11,031 bases of DNA, from the NCBI GenBank assembly GCA_947628355.1, contig CANQZO010000042.1, positions 1 to 11,031 of the forward strand, read 5' to 3'. Within the stretch, counting starts at the first letter, position 1. Each line of letters begins with the position of its first letter. Made by a program: the position numbers and the translations under genes. The notes beneath the pieces were generated by a model, which was given only the letters and a program-made list of their open reading frames with translations, did not search any database and was not told the origin of the DNA. The stretch comes from Candidatus Gastranaerophilales bacterium (GTDB lineage: Bacteria; Cyanobacteriota; Vampirovibrionia; Gastranaerophilales; Gastranaerophilaceae). This document shows, piece by piece, positions 5,906 to 11,031 of the stretch.

Positions 5906-6568
5906 TTATTGTAAAATCTTAGGATTATAGCCTTTTGCTCTCATCTTTGAAATATAAGCGTCGGCAGTTTCCTGTTTTGAAAATGAGCCGAGCTGGACAA
6001 TGTATTTACCGTTAACGGATTTTATAAAAGGCATTGCATCAACAGAATCACTGCTGATTTTTTGCTGCATTGCCATTGCATCTTCTAATGACGAATATGA
6101 ACCTACATATACTTTTATTAAAGCAGGTACGGGTGCAGGAATAACCACTTGGGCGGATTTATTATTTGCCGTCTTAGTTTCCGGTTTGGGCAAATCCATT
6201 TCAGGTTTTTTAGGCGGAGGAATTACCTCTTTTACCTTTTTTATTTCAACTTTTGGAGCGTCTGCTATATTATCGGAATTCACATTAACTCTGTTTTTAT
6301 TTTCTCTTATTGCAACAGAAGGCAATTCATCTTCCTCCTGTATCCACTTTAATCTTTCATCTACTGTTTTTACTTCCATTCCTATATCATCATCATTTAA
6401 TGTCAATGAAGATTTATTTCCTATTTCAACATCTACATCAGGTGAAAAAGAATTAATCATATATGAAATTCCAAATAAAGCTGAAACAAAGACAACTAGA
6501 AACAAATAAAAATATTTTAATCCGGCCTTTTTCTTTTTTTTACGTTTTAATTTTATTTCATTACTCAT
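5906..6568 (-). CDS. SPOR-domain membrane protein
   Basis: A bitopic inner-membrane protein with a periplasmic SPOR domain; such domains bind glycan strands stripped of stem peptides at division sites. Start chosen at ATG 6566-6568, where AGAGGAG lies a few bases upstream and the gene overlaps the preceding DUF366 gene by 8 bp; the frame continues 10 codons further without a better site. Of 220 residues, 1-17 are strongly basic (LKRKKKKK), 18-38 form one membrane segment, 40-115 are a polar linker and 116-148 are Pro/Lys-rich. Residues 151-219 are the SPOR domain with its two beta-alpha halves (KVYVGSYSSLEDA and YIVQLGSFSKQETADAY). The layout resembles FtsN/DedD-like proteins but I would not name it FtsN. 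Last gene of the minus-strand operon. Confidence 0.88.
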   Translation of the reverse strand: MSNEIKLKRKKKKKAGLKYFYLFLVVFVSALFGISYMINSFSPDVDVEIGNKSSLTLNDDDIGMEVKTVDERLKWIQEEDELPSVAIRENKNRVNVNSDNIADAPKVEIKKVKEVIPPPKKPEMDLPKPETKTANNKSAQVVIPAPVPALIKVYVGSYSSLEDAMAMQQKISSDSVDAMPFIKSVNGKYIVQLGSFSKQETADAYISKMRAKGYNPKILQ

Positions 6569-7130
6569 TAAAAACTCCTCTGACTTTACATACAGCAAGA
6601 TTGATATCTTCTGTTTCTGATTTATATTTATTAATCAGTTCAAGTGCAAATTTTTTAATATCATTTATACCTGCGTCCCTTATTAATTCTGCAGCATTTA
6701 CAGGCGCACCGGATGCATCTATATTTAATCCGAAATGTATTAATGTTGATGTTATTGATTTAGTAGCAATGGATACTGACAGTTTCTTATCATCTATGAA
6801 TAAATCATCACCATTTCTTCTAATATTAATTTTATTATTGTATTTTTCAATAAGCTCTTTGGTTATAGTTACCAGAAGCCTTTGTTTATAAACCGTTTCA
6901 ACAAGTGTTGAATTAAAATTTTCTTCAATTATATTAAGCATTTTTTTGCTGTATATTGGTTCATTATTAATCACATCTTCGATATCCACCATGTGATTAA
7001 GATTAACCTCGCATTCACCTATAAAAGCAACGATTGCATTGCCCATGATATTGTAATTTTTATATATCCAATGGGGTGAAAGCTGTTCGCCCGTATATTT
7101 AATTTCTTCATTTATAAATAAAGTCTGCAT
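6561..7130 (-). CDS. DUF366 family protein
   Basis: A 189-residue protein that I recognise as DUF366, an uncharacterised family known from archaea and some bacteria. Characteristic stretches are NEEIKYTGEQLSPHWIY (7-23), AFIGECEVNLNHMVDIEDV (35-53) and the C-terminal KLSVSIATKS followed by IHFGLNIDASGAPVNA. The Glu/Cys/Asn/His/Asp-containing GECEVNLNHMVD block is a candidate active or metal site (inference). It begins 6 bp after the queC stop and has no good ribosome binding site of its own; the nearest GGAG lies inside the end of queC about 15 bases upstream, so translation probably depends on queC. Its own end overlaps the SPOR gene by 8 bp. Its place next to queC suggests a job in or near 7-deazaguanine metabolism, but no reaction is known to me. 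Confidence 0.85.
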   Translation of the reverse strand: MQTLFINEEIKYTGEQLSPHWIYKNYNIMGNAIVAFIGECEVNLNHMVDIEDVINNEPIYSKKMLNIIEENFNSTLVETVYKQRLLVTITKELIEKYNNKINIRRNGDDLFIDDKKLSVSIATKSITSTLIHFGLNIDASGAPVNAAELIRDAGINDIKKFALELINKYKSETEDINLAVCKVRGVFNE

Positions 7131-7136
7131 AATACT

Positions 7137-7823
7137 TTAAAATAGCTCCTTAATTATATCAATCCTGTTATTTAATTTTAATGCTCTCTTAAGTCTTAAG
7201 CAAGATTCACATACTCCGCAGTGTTTTTCATTATTTTGATAACAGCTGTATATGTATTTAAAAGGAATATTTAGTTTTATTCCGATTTCAACAATTTCTT
7301 TTTTGTTTTTATCTATCATCGGGGCAATAACTTGCACGCAAGAGTTTGTCGAGTATTCCAAAGCTCTGTTTTCAAAATCAATAAATGCTTTCGTATTATC
7401 TTTAAATGTAATACCTTCTTCTTTGTTCACTCCGATTATTATATGTGTGTATCCTTGAGCCTCAGCTATTGAAGCGGCTATATTTACAAAAAGTCCGTTC
7501 CTGTTTGCTACCCATACCGCTTTAGCGCTTTTTTCCGATTTTTCTTTATCATCAAGCTGATTTTCATCAACAACGGGTATATCCATCCTGTCAGTAAGGG
7601 CGGAGGTTGATATTTCTTTCAACCAATCAAGTTTTATTACTTTATGCTCAAGTTTATAATAATCAGACAGCAACTTTGACGATTTATATTCTTGCTCAAA
7701 AGATTTTTGTCCGTAATCAAATGTTAAAGCAAGTTTCGGATTATAATTCATATCCTCTGCCGAAGCCAAACTTACAACGGAATCCAATCCTCCCGACAAC
7801 AGTACAACTGATTTTTTATTCAT
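7137..7823 (-). CDS. queC: 7-cyano-7-deazaguanine synthase
   Basis: Converts 7-carboxy-7-deazaguanine to preQ0 with ATP and ammonia in the queuosine pathway (cytoplasm). The 228 residues show the PP-loop ATP-binding motif LSGGLDS (9-15), TFDYGQKS (34-41), VANRNGLFVNIAASIAEA (105-122), GVNKEEGITFKDN (131-143) and the zinc-binding cysteines Cys194, Cys202, Cys205 and Cys208 in YSCYQNNEKHCGVCESC. The usual D-C of the PDCR region is D-N here (142-143), a variant I associate with a subset of QueC proteins. Start ATG 7821-7823 overlaps the HEAT gene end by 8 bp and has GGCGGAG 4 bases upstream. Downstream is DUF366. queD, queE and queF are not in this window, so the rest of the pathway, if present, is elsewhere. 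Confidence 0.95.
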   Translation of the reverse strand: MNKKSVVLLSGGLDSVVSLASAEDMNYNPKLALTFDYGQKSFEQEYKSSKLLSDYYKLEHKVIKLDWLKEISTSALTDRMDIPVVDENQLDDKEKSEKSAKAVWVANRNGLFVNIAASIAEAQGYTHIIIGVNKEEGITFKDNTKAFIDFENRALEYSTNSCVQVIAPMIDKNKKEIVEIGIKLNIPFKYIYSCYQNNEKHCGVCESCLRLKRALKLNNRIDIIKELF

Positions 7824-8796
7824 CAGACTCCGCCTTATAATCTTCTTCTGTTTCTTCTTCTCTTAAATCATCCATTAATTTTAAAACTTCTGATTTTGCC
7901 GTATCTGTTTGACTTTCATCATTTAAAATTTCATTTAAAACATCATCACCTTCAAGGTTATATAAAGCAATAACCGCATTTTGAACGACATCTCGGTTTG
8001 TATCTTTTAACATCTCGCGGATTAAATTATTTGCCCTTGAATCTTCGGAATTCATCAACACTTCTATTGCATTTATTCTTACTTGAGGCGACTCATCTCT
8101 TAATGATTTAACAAGCGCATTAAAGACTCTGTCACCTTTAAAATTAAGTTTATTCAACGCTTCAAGCGCACGTTCTTTTAAAAAAGTAAATTTATCAAGA
8201 AAACCTTTTTTGCTTTCCAATATTGAAACAAGAGAATCTACTGCTTTTGCGTCGCCAATCATACCGAGTGCTGATACTGCCGACTCCTTTACATAAACGG
8301 AAGATTCAGACTCATCCTCAACTATATTCATTAACGGCAATACCGCATATTTATCTCCTATTTTCCCCAATGCCTCAGCGCATGACAATTTTACTTTATA
8401 ATTCTCATCTTTACTGTTTAAACAATATAATAAAGGATACACGGCCTGTGAATCTTTTGTATTTGCAAGAACTTTTGTTATATTTACTCGGATTCTTGTT
8501 AGATTATCACTGTCACTAATCCTCTGCGATAGTTTATCTTTCATTATTAATGAATCAATTAACATAGGACGGCTTGATTTATCCTTATATTTATCTATTT
8601 TTTGAAGCAAAAACATCAATATTTCATAAGAATTAGACTGCTCAAAAAGATAATTATATATTAATATCAAGTGTTCACTCGGATAATCTTTACTTAATGC
8701 CGTTATTTTAGCAATGGAATCTTTAGGATTTTGAGGGTCTATAACTTCACAATCCGAAACCAGTTTATCAAAAGGTAAATTGACGTTATCTTCCAT
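7816..8796 (-). CDS. HEAT-repeat protein
   Basis: A 326-residue cytoplasmic protein built of helical repeats. The N-terminal part (1-95) is helical without a clear motif. Residues about 97-295 hold around six HEAT or PBS-lyase-like repeats, visible as recurring units such as VKLSCAEALGKIGDKYAVLPL (135-155), VKESAVSALGMIGDAKAVDSL (169-189), VRINAIEVLMNSEDSRANNL (239-258) and VVQNAVIALYNLEGDDVLNEI (270-290). The tail (310-326) is very acidic. Such repeats are protein-interaction scaffolds or, in phycobilin lyases, bind chromophores; with no phycobiliprotein genes around, a scaffold role is more likely (inference). The ribosome binding site is poor (GCGGAA only 2 bases from the ATG). Its last codons overlap queC. 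A likely promoter lies just upstream at 8825-8853. Confidence 0.85.
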   Translation of the reverse strand: MEDNVNLPFDKLVSDCEVIDPQNPKDSIAKITALSKDYPSEHLILIYNYLFEQSNSYEILMFLLQKIDKYKDKSSRPMLIDSLIMKDKLSQRISDSDNLTRIRVNITKVLANTKDSQAVYPLLYCLNSKDENYKVKLSCAEALGKIGDKYAVLPLMNIVEDESESSVYVKESAVSALGMIGDAKAVDSLVSILESKKGFLDKFTFLKERALEALNKLNFKGDRVFNALVKSLRDESPQVRINAIEVLMNSEDSRANNLIREMLKDTNRDVVQNAVIALYNLEGDDVLNEILNDESQTDTAKSEVLKLMDDLREEETEEDYKAESDE

Positions 8797-8824
8797 ATTC
8801 CGCTTTAGTTAATATTACAATTAT

Positions 8825-8853
8825 AGAATATACGAAAAACGAAAGTATATCAA
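8825..8853 (-). promoter_or_regulatory. Candidate internal promoter for the HEAT-queC-DUF366-SPOR genes
   Basis: On the minus strand, TTGATA (8853-8848), 17 bp, then TATTCT (8830-8825). The -35 matches the sigma-70 consensus at 5 of 6 bases and the -10 at 4 of 6, with ideal spacing, in the 61-bp gap before the HEAT gene; the -35 lies just beyond the stop codon of the gene upstream (8858-8860). It would let the last four genes be expressed independently of pheS. Confidence 0.45.
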
Positions 8854-8857
8854 GATT

Positions 8858-9445
8858 TTAACCTAAACTAACCGCGTCTGTTAAAGAATCCAATGATTTG
8901 TTTGCTATTGCTTTATTTAATAATTCTTTAATATTTAAGTCAATTTTCATATTTTTTAACATTTCGGGCAGTACTATATCAGATGTCATTTTTGTTCCGA
9001 TAAAACCTTTATTTAATGTTAATAATTCACTGTATTGATTTAATACATTCTTCCACTGCGCAGGAATTTCAATTTTTTTGCCCGTATAATAAAGACTGTC
9101 GCGTTCAAAACTGTCAAAATAGTTTTCCATAAAGTTAATTTGCATTAAATAATCATATTCTTCAGTTTCTTTTTCCGTCATTTCACTAAAAGTATTACCT
9201 TCTATTTTTTTAGGATTATCCTTAAACTCTGTTGATAAGTAATATGCCCAAAGCAGACATCCCATATAAAACGATATATTATTTTTCATATAGGCATATA
9301 TTTTATTAACATAAATTTTAAATCCTGCGCGTTTTTGATGTATTGTCCTTAACGACATCATATTAGAATATACATTATTTACAAATTCATTAAAATTAAC
9401 AACATATTCCCCCATTCCGGGATCAAATTTTACCGTATCAGACAT
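8858..9445 (-). CDS. Hypothetical protein, 195 residues
   Basis: I do not recognise a family. The ATG at 9443-9445 has GGGA 8 bases upstream, inside the 12-bp gap after pheS, so the two are almost certainly co-transcribed. The sequence is rich in Asn, Lys, Tyr, Phe and Met. Residues 20-75 look mainly helical, including a moderately hydrophobic aromatic stretch (YMGCLLWAYYLSTEF, 60-74) that is more likely a buried helix than a membrane segment. Residues 80-98 are acidic, and Trp131 and the helices at 160-190 make a second half. There is no signal peptide, repeat or cysteine motif (one Cys only). Possibly a soluble all-helical, lineage-specific protein; function unknown. Confidence 0.75.
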   Translation of the reverse strand: MSDTVKFDPGMGEYVVNFNEFVNNVYSNMMSLRTIHQKRAGFKIYVNKIYAYMKNNISFYMGCLLWAYYLSTEFKDNPKKIEGNTFSEMTEKETEEYDYLMQINFMENYFDSFERDSLYYTGKKIEIPAQWKNVLNQYSELLTLNKGFIGTKMTSDIVLPEMLKNMKIDLNIKELLNKAIANKSLDSLTDAVSLG

Positions 9446-9457
9446 ATCTTTATTCCC

Positions 9458-10492
9458 TTAAAATTGATTTAAAAATCTTACGTCATTGTTAAAGAATAAA
9501 CGAATATCATTAATTGCATATTTAAGCATGGTAAGTCTTTCAACACCCATACCGAAAGCAAAGCCCGAGTAAACTTCAGGGTCGATACCGACATTTCTTA
9601 AAACATTGGCATGCACCATGCCTGCGCCAAGAACTTCAAGCCAGCCGGTACCGGAACATGTTCTGCAGCCTTTACCGCCGCACATTATACATTGAACATC
9701 AACTTCCGCGCTCGGTTCGGTAAAGGGAAAATAACTAGCCCTAAATCTTGTCGGGCGCGACGCGCCAAAGTATATTCTTACAAATTCGTTTAATATTCCT
9801 TTTAAATCTGCAAAAGTTATATCTTTATCCACCAATAATCCCTCTATTTGATGAAAGAGATTATTTTTTCTTGCGCTTACGGATTCACATCTGTATACTC
9901 TGCCGGGGGAAATAACTCTGACAGGCGGGTTTTGATGAAGCATTTGTCTTATTTGAGCACCTGATGTTTGGCTTCTTAAAATTACATTCGGCGCAGTCTT
10001 TGTATAAAATGTATCCTGCATATCTTTTGCCGGATGATTGGGAGGAAAATTTAACATATCAAAATTAATATATTCCGTTTCAACCTCGGGGCTGTTTTCA
10101 GATGCCATGACAGAGAACCCCAATCCTTGAAATATTTGAGTTATTTCATTTATTGTCTGAGTTAACGGATGAACCTTTCCTTGCGGTGTAATATCCGAGG
10201 GCAGCGTAATATCAATTTTTTCTTCGCTTAATTTTTTATTTAACTCTATTTTATAAAGTTCGTCATTCTTTTTATTAATAGCTTCATCAAGCTGATTATA
10301 TACGCTGTTTGCCAGTGAGCCGATTATTCTTTTATCTTCATCGGATAAATCTTTTAAATTTTTTTTAATTGAATTTAATTCGCCTTTTCTGCTTAAATAT
10401 TTTAATTTCGTTTCTTCTAAGTCTTGAAGCGTTTGAACTTTTTCAATTTCTTCTTCCGCGCTTTTTAATATTAATTCAAGTTTTTCTTTCAT
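9458..10492 (-). CDS. pheS: Phenylalanine-tRNA ligase alpha subunit
   Basis: Catalytic subunit of the alpha2-beta2 phenylalanyl-tRNA synthetase, which charges tRNA-Phe in the cytoplasm. I chose the ATG at 10490-10492 (344 residues, normal for PheS) with AGAGGAAA 5 bases upstream; the longer frame would need a TTG and has no binding site. The N-terminal coiled coil that grips tRNA spans about 1-90. The class II catalytic core has NHPAKDMQDTFY (152-163), LRSQTSGAQIR (172-182), motif 2 FHQIEGLLVD (213-222), FPFTEPSAEVDV (255-266) and motif 3 GFAFGMGVERLTML (310-323). Residues 268-279 carry a four-cysteine cluster (Cys268, 271, 276, 279; CxxC-x4-CxxC), absent from E. coli PheS but seen in several other phyla. 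pheT is not adjacent. First gene of the minus-strand operon. Confidence 0.96.
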   Translation of the reverse strand: MKEKLELILKSAEEEIEKVQTLQDLEETKLKYLSRKGELNSIKKNLKDLSDEDKRIIGSLANSVYNQLDEAINKKNDELYKIELNKKLSEEKIDITLPSDITPQGKVHPLTQTINEITQIFQGLGFSVMASENSPEVETEYINFDMLNFPPNHPAKDMQDTFYTKTAPNVILRSQTSGAQIRQMLHQNPPVRVISPGRVYRCESVSARKNNLFHQIEGLLVDKDITFADLKGILNEFVRIYFGASRPTRFRASYFPFTEPSAEVDVQCIMCGGKGCRTCSGTGWLEVLGAGMVHANVLRNVGIDPEVYSGFAFGMGVERLTMLKYAINDIRLFFNNDVRFLNQF

Positions 10493-10513
10493 ATTTTCCT
10501 CTGTTTTTCCATA

Positions 10514-10519
10514 ATTATA
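10514..10519 (-). promoter_or_regulatory. Candidate -10 element for pheS
   Basis: The minus strand carries a perfect TATAAT (10519-10514), which would start transcription about 15 bases before the pheS ATG and leave a very short leader containing the ribosome binding site. No good -35 hexamer sits at 16-18 bp. The whole pheS-amylase spacer is 79 bp, too short for a T-box leader. Confidence 0.3.
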
Positions 10520-10541
10520 AGACAAACAAAATTATTATTCA

Positions 10542-10550
10542 TGCTATAAT
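10542..10550 (+). promoter_or_regulatory. Extended -10 promoter for the amylase gene
   Basis: TGCTATAAT at 10542-10550 is a perfect extended -10 element (TGn-TATAAT), which can work with a weak -35. Transcription would start about 10557, just before GGAG (10561-10564) and the ATG at 10572. Confidence 0.5.
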
Positions 10551-10571
10551 CTTATTGTTTGGAGATAGCTT

Positions 10572-11031
10572 ATGGCAGTTAAAAAAATTCTTGTTTCGTT
10601 GATTTTATTTTTTACCTGCACAGGCATGTCATTTTCCGCCGATAATTCATCAAAATCTTTAAGAGAAATGTTCCAAAATAATGAGGCGGTTATATATTCT
10701 GTTAACTTAAGAACATTTAATGCTGACGATAAAAACGGAAACGGAATTATAGAATTTTCAAACGGAGAAACATCGGGTTCTTTTATTAATGCGGTTGAAC
10801 GTCTTGATGAATTAAAAGCACTCGGAATAAATACAATTCACCTGCTTCCTATTACGCCTGTAGGAAAAATTAAAGCACTGGGAACAGCAGGTTCATTGTA
10901 TGCGATATCGGATTTTACAACCGTAAATTCACAATTGCTGGACCCGAACAGTGACTTATCACCGAGGGAACAAGCTAAATATTTTATAGACGAATGCCAT
11001 AAAAGAAATATAAAAGTAATTGTAGATTTAC
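10572..11031 (+). CDS. Secreted alpha-amylase-family (GH13) glycoside hydrolase, 5' part
   Basis: N-terminal 153 codons of a gene that runs off the window. GGAG (10561-10564) lies 7 bases before ATG 10572. Residues 1-23 are a classical signal peptide (MAVKKI, hydrophobic core LVSLILFFTCTGM, cleavage probably after SFSA), so the enzyme works in the periplasm or outside. The GH13 barrel starts at AVIYSVNLRTF (39-49), followed by DKNGNGIIEF, the calcium-binding D-x-N-x-N-G loop found in many GH13 enzymes. Then come the helix and second strand ERLDELKALGINTIHLLPITPVG, the GTAGSLYAISDFTTVNSQL region and the start of conserved region I (KVIVDL). The catalytic Asp and Glu lie beyond the window, so substrate and activity cannot be told; an alpha-glucan is the likely target. 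Divergent from pheS. Confidence 0.9.
   Translation, partial: MAVKKILVSLILFFTCTGMSFSADNSSKSLREMFQNNEAVIYSVNLRTFNADDKNGNGIIEFSNGETSGSFINAVERLDELKALGINTIHLLPITPVGKIKALGTAGSLYAISDFTTVNSQLLDPNSDLSPREQAKYFIDECHKRNIKVIVDL

Noticed and set aside
6000..6891. Several long plus-strand frames opposite the SPOR and DUF366 genes
   Set aside because: They are antisense shadows of recognisable proteins, with hydrophobic, low-complexity translations and no ribosome binding sites.
10493..10525. Longer pheS starting at a TTG at 10525
   Set aside because: The internal ATG at 10492 has a good ribosome binding site and gives the normal PheS N-terminus and length; the TTG has none.
10493..10571. T-box riboswitch upstream of pheS
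   Set aside because: The spacer is only 79 bp and lacks a specifier stem, T-box motif or terminator.
1..11031. CRISPR arrays, transposases, phage genes, toxin-antitoxin or defence operons, tRNA and rRNA genes
   Set aside because: No regularly spaced repeats, terminal inverted repeats, or characteristic RNA or protein motifs of these were seen on either strand.

Overview
The window is a strongly AT-rich bacterial chromosome segment with compact genes, short spacers and well-formed intrinsic terminators. An LptF/LptG-family permease points to a diderm cell with an LPS-like outer layer, and a SPOR-domain membrane protein points to a peptidoglycan wall. The gene mix, AT content and the style of the lineage-specific small proteins suggest an uncultured, probably anaerobic or microaerophilic host-associated bacterium. 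My best guess is Candidatus Gastranaerophilales / Vampirovibrionia (Melainabacteria), but this is an impression from sequence style, not a phylogenetic result.

Layout. (1) Positions 1-925, plus: the 3' part of serA (serine biosynthesis), ended by a perfect palindromic terminator that also serves the convergent minus-strand genes. (2) 971-2586, minus, read right to left: ferritin, a hairpin terminator, a stand-alone flavin reductase, and a small membrane protein. This looks like an iron-storage/redox module. (3) 2695-5045, plus, divergent from ferritin: a membrane-anchored family-1 solute-binding protein without permeases, then an LptF/LptG-like permease. (4) 5046-5308: a 263-bp AT-rich leader with no gene, then an unknown 173-residue helical protein (5309-5830), closed by a 16-bp-stem terminator shared with the opposing operon. 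(5) 10492 down to 5906, minus: pheS, an unknown 195-residue protein, a HEAT-repeat protein, queC, a DUF366 protein and a SPOR-domain membrane protein. Spacing is tight, with two 8-bp gene overlaps and a probable internal promoter before the HEAT gene. (6) 10572 to the end, plus, divergent from pheS: the 5' part of a secreted GH13 alpha-amylase-family enzyme.

How they may work together. Ferritin and the flavin reductase could form a store-and-release pair for iron, since reduced flavins are known to mobilise ferritin iron. The queC-DUF366 pair suggests a role for DUF366 in or near 7-deazaguanine (queuosine precursor) metabolism; other queuosine genes are not in the window. The SPOR protein and LptF/G permease belong to envelope biology. 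No CRISPR array, transposase, tRNA, rRNA or phage gene was seen. The window looks like core chromosome with several lineage-specific unknown genes, and I found no obvious defence or mobile system.
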